A stretch of 49,632 nucleotides of DNA from Singulisphaera sp. GTDB lineage: Bacteria > Planctomycetota > Planctomycetia > Isosphaerales > Isosphaeraceae. Under the pieces are notes generated by a model that worked only from the letters and a program-made list of their open reading frames with translations, did not search any database and was not told the DNA's origin. The translations under genes and the position numbers were made by a program. The DNA lies in contig DAIDJG010000447.1 in the NCBI GenBank assembly GCA_027451445.1, forward strand, positions 1-49,632, written 5' to 3'. How positions within the stretch are numbered: the first letter of the stretch is position 1; every line of letters starts with the position of its first letter. This document shows, piece after piece, positions 7,272 through 15,733 of this stretch.

Positions 7272-9929
7272 ATGGGCATGTACCCGGTTTTGTGCGCGGT
7301 GCTGTTGATGTTCCTCGATGAGCCTCGGCCGGCGGCGGAGCTCAAGCCGGTCACCGTGGCGGTCGTCGACCGTGACAGCGGGGCGCCTGTTACTGCGTTC
7401 CGCTATCAGGTCGCGTACGAGGCACCGGACGGCGACAGCCCGCCCATCGGCGATGTGTGGACAGCCGTCGCGTCGCCGGCAGGCACCGTTGAGATCAAGG
7501 CGCCGCGCTCGTGCCGGGTGATCATCAATCTGAGGTCAGCCGACTTCATCGCCGACGAGCCGTATGGGAGCAAGTTCTTGATCAGGTCGAACGATACCGA
7601 GAGACGAATCGTCGTTCGACTGCGGCGGGGGATTACGGTTAGGGGAGTGGTCCGCGAGTCGCGGACCAAGGAGCCGATCGCCGGTGCGTTGGTTGCGCCA
7701 AAGGTCTCGGTTTTGGCGCGGACGAGGCGCGACGAGGTCAGACAGGTCAAGACCGATGCCAACGGACGCTATGAGCTTGGTGGCGTCGACCCGGAGTGCG
7801 GAGTCTCCGCGTCCCATCCCGATTATGGCTACGATGGAGATTTCCCGGCTCCCGAAACAACGGGTCCAATCCGTGACATCTTCCTCCGTCGGTCGGATCT
7901 CAGGGCTATGTTCAGGGTTGTCGATGCTGACGGGAAGGTGCTGGAAGGAGTAACGCTGAGCGACCGGAACGATCGACGTCTCGCGTCGTCCGGCGAGGAC
8001 GGGAAGTTAACGGTGCTGGTCCGTAGCCTTTCGTTTGGCTCGACCTTCCGTAAGACGGGATTCATCACCAGGGAGCTTGAACTCGACGAGCTTCGTCATG
8101 ATGAGCCGAAGCCTGAGGAAATCGTCGTGGTGATGCAACCCTCGATCGTCCTGTCTGGCCGTGTCATTGCGCCCGACGGACAGCCGGTAACGGCGTTCAC
8201 GGTCGCTGCCGGAGCGGGGGAACTTCCCCGGCGCTGGGACACCGCGAGCGTTGCGGTTAAGGACAATGACGGCCGCTTCAAACTCGAACTCTCGCAAGAG
8301 GGCACCACGTGGCTCGGCGTCACCACCGACGGGTTCGCGGGCTGGGAGGGGGCGGTGGATGTGAAACGCGGTGGTGAGCCGGTGGAGGTTCGCCTGGTTC
8401 CGGGTGTCACTGTGTCTGGCCGGGTCGAGGTATCCGAGGTGCTCAGGAGCCACATCAAAGCAAGCCTCGTGCCGCGCCGGGACAAGTCGAACATCGGCGG
8501 TTTGCCCGCCGAGCCGTATGCCGAAGCGTTCCGTACAAAAACGGCGAACCTTAGTCCTGATGGCACGCTCCGCTTCGAGCACGTCCATCCGGACCGGTAT
8601 CGGCTGATCCTCGAAGGCCGAGGCGCTCCCAACACGGCCCAGGCGCTCGACGTGCCGGCCTCCGGGCTCGACATGGGAACCGTCCGACTTGATGCCCCCA
8701 CTGCAACCGGCCGCATCAAGGGGCGGATCTGGCGTCCAAAGGAATGGCGTCCCAAGGATCAAGGAGGGGAACCGTGGGCGTTCGCCAAGGGATACGTCGA
8801 CCCCTTCGGGGTCCAACGCCTCAGCGACGAAAGACGTAGCATTGAATTTCGGGCCGACGAGGATGGTCACTTCGAGGTCGACCACGTGCCGGTGGGTATG
8901 GCGACCGTGAGATTCCGCTATCACGTTTTTGATGTGATTGAATCTGTTACGTTTTCTGCGATTGTTGTTGAAGGGCAAACCACGCAGGTTGGTGTGCTCG
9001 ACCCCAAGCCGCGCGGGAAGTTCACGTTGCGGTTCGCAATTGGAGACGGATCGGAAGCACAGTATAAGTCGGGCACCGGCCTGGGCGCAGCGCGGAAGGT
9101 GGACAATGTTACCATCGCGTCGCACCTCTTTGCCCACGTGGACAAATCACGTGAGGCATCGTTCGCTCCGAGATTCTGGTTCGAGTTGCGGCCTCTCTCA
9201 AAGGGTTCACTCGCGTTCCCCCAACCCGACTGGATCGATCTGGATGGAGAGCGAAAGATCGTTCTCGCCGACGTTGGCCCCGGCAAGTACCGGCTCCGTG
9301 TCTTCGACTGGCTCGGCGAGGGTAGGCTCTATGGCGGTCCCCTCTTCGACCAGGAGGTGGATGTCCCGCCGGGTGATCGCGGTGAGGTGCGCGTTCCGCT
9401 CGGCGGCGGCTGTATCACGGGAAAGATCCCCAAGCCGAAGAAGAACTATGAACGCCCCGTAGAGGTCTCCGCGCTCGCGAACGGACGCCACACGTCACCC
9501 ACCCGAGTCCGTTGCGACGACGACGGCAACTTCTGTGTCCGCTACCTGTGGCCCGGGACTTACTCGCTCTTCGTTCACGACCCGAATTCGGGCTTCTGCC
9601 GCGTGGAGAACGTGGAGGTGCCCGCCGGCGTGGTCGACGTGGGCGAGCGAGTACTCTCCGAGGGTGCCACCGTCCGCGGTACGATTCGGTTTGTGAAACC
9701 GACGCGTGTTCCCGATTCGATCGTGGCGGTCGATGCCTCGGGCGTCTCGGTGCGCCGCGCGTTCGAGGTCTACTCGAGTTTCGACCAGTTTGCGTTCACC
9801 AATCTCTGGCCGGGTCACTGGACGATTCAGGCCCGGGGTGGCGAGGAGGTTCTCGCGAAGAGCGAGTTGGAGATCGAGGGGTCCGGCACGTTCGAGGTAA
9901 CCCTGACGGCGGGCGGCATGCAGCCGTGA
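7272..9929 (+). CDS. Large secreted protein with carboxypeptidase-regulatory-like repeats
   Basis: An 885-aa protein. The start at 7272 is set by AAGGAGG at 7255-7261 and gives a signal peptide (MGMYPVLCAVLLMFL). The body consists of repeated beta-sandwich units of the carboxypeptidase-regulatory-like/CarboxypepD_reg type: GVVRESRTKEPIAGALV...DANGRYELGGV (about residues 120-180), LSGRVIAPDGQPVTAF...DNDGRFKLELS (about 295-345), VSGRVEV (about 380) and a late DDDGNFCVRYLWPGTYSLFV (about 755). These are non-catalytic extracellular domains often found in adhesins and envelope proteins. No anchor or enzyme domain was recognised. It is separated by 100 bp from the upstream TIM-barrel gene and may be co-transcribed with it. 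Confidence 0.8.
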   Translation: MGMYPVLCAVLLMFLDEPRPAAELKPVTVAVVDRDSGAPVTAFRYQVAYEAPDGDSPPIGDVWTAVASPAGTVEIKAPRSCRVIINLRSADFIADEPYGSKFLIRSNDTERRIVVRLRRGITVRGVVRESRTKEPIAGALVAPKVSVLARTRRDEVRQVKTDANGRYELGGVDPECGVSASHPDYGYDGDFPAPETTGPIRDIFLRRSDLRAMFRVVDADGKVLEGVTLSDRNDRRLASSGEDGKLTVLVRSLSFGSTFRKTGFITRELELDELRHDEPKPEEIVVVMQPSIVLSGRVIAPDGQPVTAFTVAAGAGELPRRWDTASVAVKDNDGRFKLELSQEGTTWLGVTTDGFAGWEGAVDVKRGGEPVEVRLVPGVTVSGRVEVSEVLRSHIKASLVPRRDKSNIGGLPAEPYAEAFRTKTANLSPDGTLRFEHVHPDRYRLILEGRGAPNTAQALDVPASGLDMGTVRLDAPTATGRIKGRIWRPKEWRPKDQGGEPWAFAKGYVDPFGVQRLSDERRSIEFRADEDGHFEVDHVPVGMATVRFRYHVFDVIESVTFSAIVVEGQTTQVGVLDPKPRGKFTLRFAIGDGSEAQYKSGTGLGAARKVDNVTIASHLFAHVDKSREASFAPRFWFELRPLSKGSLAFPQPDWIDLDGERKIVLADVGPGKYRLRVFDWLGEGRLYGGPLFDQEVDVPPGDRGEVRVPLGGGCITGKIPKPKKNYERPVEVSALANGRHTSPTRVRCDDDGNFCVRYLWPGTYSLFVHDPNSGFCRVENVEVPAGVVDVGERVLSEGATVRGTIRFVKPTRVPDSIVAVDASGVSVRRAFEVYSSFDQFAFTNLWPGHWTIQARGGEEVLAKSELEIEGSGTFEVTLTAGGMQP

Positions 9930-10358
9930 GGTTGTGAGCTTGAGGGAGACACGCTTGTGCTCCGGGCGATCTGCTGCTCACGAATTGAAATGCCACACGA
10001 AGAATCACTTTAGCAAGGATGCCGGGGTTGTTCCTCCTGGGTATCGGCTGGTAGCGGGAGGCCGCAGGCTTTGGAGTGCGGGGGCTTGCTCCCGCTTTCA
10101 CGCTGGAAATGCGGCGGGAAAGCGGAGGTCCGGGAACGCCGTTCGAAAGCGACAGGGTCCCTGTCGGAGCGCGCAAACGGTTCGAAAGCGGGAGCAAGCC
10201 CCCGCACTCCAAAGCCTGCGGACTGCTTGGGACGAACGGCTTCGGCTACGACAAGGAAACGGCCCGGGCTCGTCCGAGGCTGCAGAAAACGACACCCGGC
10301 ATCCTTGCTACAGTGTCCACGAAGAACTGAATTCCAACCCGTGGGAGTTGGCGAGACC
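9930..10358. other. Intergenic region occupied by a nested palindromic element
   Basis: There is no gene in this 429-bp gap. It is almost filled by the element at 10006-10315 (separate entry). The last 40 bp lead to the ATG of the histidine phosphatase gene, with a weak GGGAG (10343-10347) as ribosome-binding site. Confidence 0.7.
10006..10315. mobile_element. MITE-like element with nested perfect inverted repeats
   Basis: The outer 21-bp ends at 10006-10026 and 10295-10315 are inverted repeats with one mismatch (core TAGCAAGGATGCCGGG). Inside them a perfect 38-bp inverted pair lies at 10062-10099 and 10184-10221, containing GCGGGGGCTTGCTCCCGC. At the centre is a small hairpin, CGACAGGG/CCCTGTCG (10150-10166). 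The 9-bp word CACGAAGAA occurs directly repeated just outside both ends, at 9996-10004 and 10318-10326, as expected of a target-site duplication, though one or two extra bases intervene. No transposase is encoded, so a non-autonomous element is the best guess. Confidence 0.6.
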
Positions 10359-10913
10359 ATGACCGCAACCAAGATCATGATCATCCGACACGCCGAAAAA
10401 CCATCCGATGCGAACTCATCGCAGGGAATCCGCGAAGACGGCCAAAGTGACCCCGAGTCGTTGACGGTCCGTGGTTGGCAACGAGCCGGTGCGCTCGTCG
10501 GTTTGTTTGCGCCGGCTCATGGTCCTCTCCAAAGCGCGTCGCTCGCGACGCCTCAAACGATCTTCGCGTCCGAGAAGGAGTCAGGCGGCGGCAGCCAGCG
10601 CCCGCTTGAGACGATCACCCCACTGGCGCGCAGGCTGAAAATCAACCCCACGACTCTCCATAAGAACAAGCTCGAAAAGCTGGCCAAGGAGGCCATGGCG
10701 TGCACCGGAACGGTGCTCATCGCGTGGCAGCATGAAGACATACCGCCGATCGCAGGTTTTCTGCCCTGCGATCAGACCGCGATTCCGCAGAAATGGCCCG
10801 GTCACCGGTTCGATGTCGTCTGGGTGTTCGACCTCGATTCGCATTCGACGTCGTATACCTTTTCGCAGGTGCCGCAGGAGCTGCTGGATGGAGATTCGCC
10901 CGACGTGATCTGA
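10359..10913 (+). CDS. Histidine phosphatase family protein
   Basis: A 184-aa cytoplasmic protein starting at ATG 10359; the frame is open upstream only through the palindromic element. MIIRHAEKP at residues 7-15 is the RH(G/A)E phosphohistidine motif of the phosphoglycerate mutase/histidine phosphatase superfamily. The second catalytic His is probably in TVLIAWQHEDIPPI (about residue 125), where family members have a hydrophobic strand ending in H. LTVRGWQRAGALV after the first motif is the usual helix. The substrate cannot be read from the sequence. It is convergent with the metallophosphoesterase gene. Confidence 0.8.
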   Translation: MTATKIMIIRHAEKPSDANSSQGIREDGQSDPESLTVRGWQRAGALVGLFAPAHGPLQSASLATPQTIFASEKESGGGSQRPLETITPLARRLKINPTTLHKNKLEKLAKEAMACTGTVLIAWQHEDIPPIAGFLPCDQTAIPQKWPGHRFDVVWVFDLDSHSTSYTFSQVPQELLDGDSPDVI

Positions 10914-11060
10914 GCAGGTCGTTCGCGGATCGAGGCCGAGCGTCCATCAATCGTCCCAGGAACATAGCCCTGCCCGTTCGTGCGGTCCCCCGGCGCTGCG
11001 GATTCCGGAGTCATCGGCTTCGCCGGGGACGACCGCCCTCGTCTTTCACGGAGTACCAAC

Positions 11061-11924
11061 TTATCGATGGCGCCAGTTGTGCCGCGTGAAACGGCGCAAC
11101 CAGGACGCGTCAAGGTACTCGAAGGTTCGGGCATCGTCTCCCCACGAGAGCAGGCCGACGCTCCCGGCCTCGGCGCAACTGCCGTCTCTCCGCATCTCGA
11201 AGCCGGCCAGCTCGTAGACCTGGGTCGCACCGGGAACGTGATGGATTTGTCCGAAGCGGCTACCGTAATGCCCGAAGAAGGCGAAGGCCGGCCCGGCGAG
11301 GACGAGGAGATCGCTGATGCCTTCGCTTCCGCTGCCCGAGAGGACGGCGTCCCTCGGACTGTCGTGCGAGAGCAGCGCATCAAACGCCCTGCACGCGAGC
11401 GCCGACACGCTCGGCTCCTTGATCCGGCCACGGTCGGGCGTTTTGCGACGAGCGTTCGGCGCCTGATCATCGATGCCCCACAAAGCACCGACGCGCAGTC
11501 CACCGGGCAGCGTTTCGACCTGTCCGTCACGAACACAGCGGACGCGGTCGTAAGCGTCAACGGCGAAGCTCGCATTGCGCCGGCTTCCGCCGCGTTCCAA
11601 CTCGCCCAGGATCGTGAAGTCTTCGTGGTTACCCGCGGTGAACCAGAGCGTCGGTGCCGACCCGTCCTCGGCGCGCAAGATCTGGTCAGCCTCCCGGTTT
11701 GGCCGCGCGATGAGCGTGGCGCCCAGCTCCAAGGGATCGGCGGCGGCATGTCGCGCCGTGGCCTTGTCGAGACGGGTGGGGTCGGGGAAGTAGCCGAGGT
11801 CGCCGACCTGGAGCAGCCCGTCGAGCGCAACACCAAACTCCCGCTCCCAGAGCGCCGCGAGTTTGAAGGCGGGGAGGATGCGGCCGTGGAGATCGCCAAA
11901 GATCAGGTAGTGGGCAGCGCTCAT
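11061..11924 (-). CDS. Calcineurin-like metallophosphoesterase
   Basis: A 287-aa cytoplasmic protein with start at 11924 (MSAAHYLIFGDLHGR) and GGAG upstream. The metal-binding blocks of the family are in order: GDLHGR (D-x-H, residues 10-15), LQVGDLGYF (GD), GNHED (the GNH(E/D) signature), LLSHDSP (second His) and FGHYGS at the place of the terminal GHxH. A two-metal phosphoesterase acting on a phosphomonoester or diester is likely, with substrate unknown. The methyltransferase upstream is on the same strand 150 bp away, so the two may share a transcript. Confidence 0.8.
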   Translation of the reverse strand: MSAAHYLIFGDLHGRILPAFKLAALWEREFGVALDGLLQVGDLGYFPDPTRLDKATARHAAADPLELGATLIARPNREADQILRAEDGSAPTLWFTAGNHEDFTILGELERGGSRRNASFAVDAYDRVRCVRDGQVETLPGGLRVGALWGIDDQAPNARRKTPDRGRIKEPSVSALACRAFDALLSHDSPRDAVLSGSGSEGISDLLVLAGPAFAFFGHYGSRFGQIHHVPGATQVYELAGFEMRRDGSCAEAGSVGLLSWGDDARTFEYLDASWLRRFTRHNWRHR

Positions 11925-12074
11925 GGGTCTCACTCCGTCGATTCCCGGCCGATGCGTTCGGCGCGAGCGATCCCGGAGTTGCCTCGACACAACAAGGCCG
12001 TGTCAGGTTCGGGGTGCGAGCGAAATTCCACTCCTTGCGTGGAGAGGTCGAAAACTCCGTGCCCGGAGACATCC

Positions 12075-12836
12075 TCAAATTGCCCGTCGGTGAACCTTGA
12101 GAAAGTCTTGATCACATGTGAGCCGATAGCGCCCGTCGGCTTGCCGGAAACGCGCGTCGACGTACTGCTCCAGCTCTTCCCAGGTCGGCGGCGAGGGCAT
12201 GGAAAGGACGTTGAGCACGAACTCGGCGATCGTGCAAGCGATTTCGCGGTTGGGTGTTCGGATCGTGGCGGGGACGGTCTCGACGCGCGCCTCGAACTCA
12301 CCTCCTTCGCCGTTCACCAGCGGGCAGAGCGTGCTGAGGTCAAACCGGCCGCCGATGAAGTGGTCGACCATGCGCATGCAGTCGGTGCCGGGGTTTTGCA
12401 GTGCGATCGCCAGGAAGCCCCCAGGAGCCAGCCAGCTCATCAAGCGTCTGAGGGTGGGCTCCCATTCCGCTTGGGGTATGTAGTAGAACACGTGCGAGCA
12501 AAGCACGAAGTTTCCGAGGACCTGCGGTGTGGCCGCCGTGATCGTGTCGGCGATGACAACCGCGGTGGGACACGCCGCCCTGAGCGCGGATTCGAGCGAC
12601 GGGTTCGGTTCGATCGCGACCACCGTTTGGAAGAGAGGCGTGAACCACGCCGTCAGCGTCCCGCTCCCCGCGCCCGCGTCGATCATGACGGACCGATTTG
12701 CGAGTGCATCGACTTCTCGCCGGAGCCAACTCAGAGCGTTCTGTTTCTGGTCCGTGTGGTCCAGAAAGGCCTGGAACGCGCGGTGATAGTCCGGGCTATT
12801 CGACACGAACGACTGGACTTTTCTGGGCTCGGCCAT
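12075..12836 (-). CDS. Class I SAM-dependent methyltransferase
   Basis: A 253-aa cytoplasmic protein starting MAEPRKVQSFV. It shows the Rossmann methyltransferase motifs: VMIDAGAGSGTLT (motif I, about residues 50-62), VVAIEPNPSLESAL with the acidic residue that binds the ribose, VLCSHVFYYIP (motif IV), and LAPGGFLAIALQNPG as the following strand. Residues 1-45 match the N-terminal 'Y..AF..FL..T..K' pattern of small-molecule N-methyltransferases, so a small-molecule substrate is more likely than nucleic acid. It lies on the same strand as the metallophosphoesterase. Confidence 0.8.
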   Translation of the reverse strand: MAEPRKVQSFVSNSPDYHRAFQAFLDHTDQKQNALSWLRREVDALANRSVMIDAGAGSGTLTAWFTPLFQTVVAIEPNPSLESALRAACPTAVVIADTITAATPQVLGNFVLCSHVFYYIPQAEWEPTLRRLMSWLAPGGFLAIALQNPGTDCMRMVDHFIGGRFDLSTLCPLVNGEGGEFEARVETVPATIRTPNREIACTIAEFVLNVLSMPSPPTWEELEQYVDARFRQADGRYRLTCDQDFLKVHRRAI

Positions 12837-13216
12837 CGTCGGTCCTCGCGGTGTGATTCACCCGTATTCAAAACTCGGTCATCTTACCCGGAAGTCTCTG
12901 GAACCCGCCACGGCGAGAGGTCCCTGTCAGGCCTCGATTCGGGAGTGCGTGCCTCCCGTAAAATCTGCGCTGAAGGCTTCGGACGGTGTCACGGATGGTG
13001 CGCGGCGATCGACCGGTTTCGGCGCTCGTCCGGGGTCTGTCACAGCGTTGTCCGAATTTCTTGCGAATCGTTTCCCTACGTGGTTAGTATGACCCAAGCT
13101 CGCCTGCCCGAGGGGTGTCCGGCAAGCGGCGCCGGCATTCTGATACGACGTCGCCATCGGGACCGTTGGTTCCCGGGGCGCTCGGGCCGAGAGCGTTACC
13201 TTTGGGAGCGATTTCC
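12837..13216. other. Intergenic region between divergent genes
   Basis: This 380-bp gap lies between the minus-strand methyltransferase and the plus-strand helical-repeat gene. No gene or repeat was recognised. TTGCGA (13061-13066) and TAGTAT (13085-13090) with an 18-bp spacer might be a promoter for the downstream gene, but support is weak. Confidence 0.4.
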
Positions 13217-14014
13217 ATGTCGAACTGGATCACGCGGGTGCGCTGGGTTTCATACGTCCCGCAATCGTTCGTGGTGGTGGCGCTGATGGTCGCCGCGCTG
13301 GTAAGTTCTGCCTCCGTCCGGGCGCAGGAGACGCCCACGAAGACGTTCCTCGAGCGGGCCAAGGAGTTCCGGGACAAGGTCGTCGCGAGCATGGAGTCGT
13401 CGGCCAAGTCGGCCGGTGAGGAATACAGCAAGCTCAGGGCCAATGCGGCCAAGGCGTCGGGCCCCGCGCGCGAGAAGATGCACGCCGAGATGGAAGCGCT
13501 CAGCAAGAAATGGGCGGCCTCCCGCGAGAAACTGAGCGCAAGTCTGGATACCCACCTGCACTCGATCAACGAGGAGATGAAAGCCCTCGAAGCCAAGGCC
13601 GCCAAGGCATCCGGCTCGGCCCGCGAACAGGCGGGCGTGGAGATGGAAAAACTCCGCGCGGAATGGCACACCACGCGCGAGAAAATGAGCGCATCGCTCT
13701 CGGCCAATATGAAGGCCGCGGGCGAGGAGTTCGCGCACCTCAAAGAGCAGTCGGCAACCGCGACCGCCGACGCAAAAACCAAACTCGGCCCCAAGATGGA
13801 GCAGCTCAAGGCGGAGTGGAGCAAGAATCGCGAGAAACTTGCGGCACACCTTGATGCCGACATGAAGGCCGCCAAGGAAGAGATGGACAAACTCAGCGAG
13901 AAGACCTCGAGCGCCGCCAAGGCAACGAAAGAGAAGCTCCTCCAGAAATACAACGAGCTCCGCGCGAAGAGTGACGACCTCGCCAAGGAGAAGTCGATCG
14001 ACGACGCGAAGTAG
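13217..14014 (+). CDS. Exported helical protein with four 51-residue repeats
   Basis: A 265-aa protein; ATG 13217 follows GGGAGC. Residues 12-36 are a signal peptide or membrane anchor (cleavage likely at SVRA-QE). The rest is a continuous Ala/Lys/Glu-rich helix. It is built from four units of the same 51-residue length: tryptophans fall at residues 99, 150 and 201, each followed by the pattern (R)EK(L/M)(S/A)A and, 17-20 residues later, EE(M/F). A first unit begins near residue 49. Such spacing suggests a hendecad-type coiled coil or an apolipoprotein-like amphipathic helix. There are no cysteines and no known domain. The function may be structural or membrane-associated; this is inference. 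Confidence 0.8.
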   Translation: MSNWITRVRWVSYVPQSFVVVALMVAALVSSASVRAQETPTKTFLERAKEFRDKVVASMESSAKSAGEEYSKLRANAAKASGPAREKMHAEMEALSKKWAASREKLSASLDTHLHSINEEMKALEAKAAKASGSAREQAGVEMEKLRAEWHTTREKMSASLSANMKAAGEEFAHLKEQSATATADAKTKLGPKMEQLKAEWSKNREKLAAHLDADMKAAKEEMDKLSEKTSSAAKATKEKLLQKYNELRAKSDDLAKEKSIDDAK

Positions 14015-14081
14015 GACGGCGAACGGCTGGATCGCACACGGCATCGCTGTCCGCGCCGTCCTTCGGAATGCGGGGGAACCT

Positions 14082-14117
14082 CATAACTCCCCCCCTTCCC
14101 AAGGGGGGGAGTAATAT
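14082..14117. repeat. C7/G7 palindromic repeat, copy 1
   Basis: Seven C, TTCCCAA, seven G (14089-14109), flanked symmetrically by ATAACT and AGTAATAT. Unlike the other copies it lacks the second G tract, so it is a pure hairpin. It lies between the helical-repeat gene and the DUF1501 gene that opens cassette A. Confidence 0.7.
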
Positions 14118-14309
14118 GTTTCCCCGTTGCGAACGGGGGATTGGCCGTTCGATGTGTGGAACCCCAGCGTACACCACCCGAGGCGCCGATCTCCCCTTGA
14201 CCAGACTGGCCGAGGTTGGTCAAATTTATGTTTAACGGTGATACCGAAGGCGACCCAGCAGGTTGGGGTCGCCCGTCTCCGAGTAGACCTTGGCTTGGGA
14301 ATTCCCGCC

Positions 14310-15731
14310 ATGCACAGGCCGGCTCCGCAGCAGTCCGCGCCCGACCGTCGAGGTTGTGCCGGTTTTCGGGCGCTTTTGTCTCGACGTCAGGCGATTCAGG
14401 CGGGTGTGTTCGGAGCGCTCGGGCTGTCGCTCGGCGACTTGCTGCGGCTGGAAGCGCGCGCTGCGGATGTGGCGAATCAGGCGTTTTCCGCGGCCAAGGG
14501 GAACGCGGCCCAGTCGAAGGCGAAGGCTCTGAGTGTGATTCAGCTTCACCTGGGCGGCGGGATGCCGCAGCAGGAGTCGTTCGATCCCAAGCCGGAAGCG
14601 CCGGTCGAGTACCGGGGGTCGTTTGGGGTTACGAAGACGAAACATGGGGATGTTTTCAGTGAGAACTTTCCCAAGACGGCGGCGATCGCCGACAAGGTCA
14701 CGGTGATCCGAAGCGTCGTCGGGCGGATTCCAGATCACGGGCAGGCGACGTATCAGTTGTTTACGGGGTATACGCCCACTGCGGTCATCGACTACCCGCA
14801 GATGGGGGCCGTGGTCTCGCACGAGCTGGGCGTGCGCGGGGAACTGCCGCCGTACATCGCGATCCCGAACAACAACAGCTATGCGGGCAGCACCGGGTTC
14901 CTCAGCAGCACCTATGGCGCCTTCGAGCTGGGCGCCGATCCGGGCGAGCCCAACTTCAAGGTGCGCGACTTTTCGATCCCGGAAAACGTATCGTCGAGCC
15001 GCTTCGACCGCCGCCGTGCGGCGCGGCAGATCATCGAGAAGCAGATCCGCAGGCTGGAGGCCGACCCATCCACGCTCGACACGATGGACGACTTCTACAA
15101 GCGGGCCTACACCCTGTTGACCTCCCGCAAGGCCCAGGACGCGTTCACCTTGAACGGCGAGACCGAAGAGACGATGCAGCTCTACGGCCGCGACGTGGTC
15201 GGCCTGCGAGGCCCCGATAACAAGTTCCACCCCAAGGGACTGGCGGAACGGCTGATCCTGGCGCGACGGCTCGTCGAGGCCGGCACGCGGTTCGTCACGG
15301 TGTCGTACGGTGCGTGGGATTCGCACGTCGACGTGCGCAAGGACTGCCTCGACCAGATGCCCGCACTCGACCACGCGATCGCCGGCCTGGTGACCGACCT
15401 CGACCGCCGGGGGATGCTCGACACCACCTTATTCTGGGTCACCACCGAGTTCGGGCGCACCCCCAAGGTCAACGCGACGAGCGGCCGGGATCACTGGGCC
15501 CGCTGCTATTCGATGCTGCTGGCCGGCGGCGGGTTTGCCCGCGGCCTCATCCACGGCGCCAGCGACGCGACCGCCGCCGAGCCCGCCCGCGATTCCGTTC
15601 CTCTCGAACACCTGCTATTCACCATCTATCACCAGCTCGGCATCGACGCCGACAAGGAACTGGTCGCGTTCGGCACCCGGCCGATCGAGATCATCAAGGA
15701 CGGCAAGCTGGTGAAAGGGTTGCTGGGTTGA
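14310..15731 (+). CDS. DUF1501 family protein (first gene of cassette A)
   Basis: A 473-aa protein; ATG 14310 is chosen because family-like sequence begins there. A twin-arginine-type signal ([11 protein letters not shown], then a hydrophobic stretch ending ARA) predicts export. DUF1501 belongs to the alkaline phosphatase/sulfatase-like superfamily. Signature blocks are [20 protein letters not shown] near the N-terminus, [32 protein letters not shown] and [18 protein letters not shown]. The histidines and aspartates are where the superfamily binds metal, but DUF1501 activity has not, to my knowledge, been shown. The stop is two bases before the next ATG, indicating co-translation with the PPC protein. 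Confidence 0.9.
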   Translation: MHRPAPQQSAPDRRGCAGFRALLSRRQAIQAGVFGALGLSLGDLLRLEARAADVANQAFSAAKGNAAQSKAKALSVIQLHLGGGMPQQESFDPKPEAPVEYRGSFGVTKTKHGDVFSENFPKTAAIADKVTVIRSVVGRIPDHGQATYQLFTGYTPTAVIDYPQMGAVVSHELGVRGELPPYIAIPNNNSYAGSTGFLSSTYGAFELGADPGEPNFKVRDFSIPENVSSSRFDRRRAARQIIEKQIRRLEADPSTLDTMDDFYKRAYTLLTSRKAQDAFTLNGETEETMQLYGRDVVGLRGPDNKFHPKGLAERLILARRLVEAGTRFVTVSYGAWDSHVDVRKDCLDQMPALDHAIAGLVTDLDRRGMLDTTLFWVTTEFGRTPKVNATSGRDHWARCYSMLLAGGGFARGLIHGASDATAAEPARDSVPLEHLLFTIYHQLGIDADKELVAFGTRPIEIIKDGKLVKGLLG

Positions 15732-15733
15732 TC

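Noticed and set aside
9996-10326. Element considered as a complete insertion sequence
   Set aside because: Too short and encodes no transposase; kept only as a possible non-autonomous element.
13061-13090. TTGCGA-18-TAGTAT considered as a promoter
   Set aside because: Poor match at -35 and long spacer, 127 bp from the start codon.
10980-13286. 768-codon open frame on the plus strand
   Set aside because: It covers the metallophosphoesterase and methyltransferase genes on the other strand, both of which have full family motifs.
13250-14044. Leu-rich minus-strand frame resembling a membrane protein
   Set aside because: It is the complement of the 51-residue repeat gene; Lys/Glu codons read backwards give Leu/Phe, so the hydrophobicity is an artefact.
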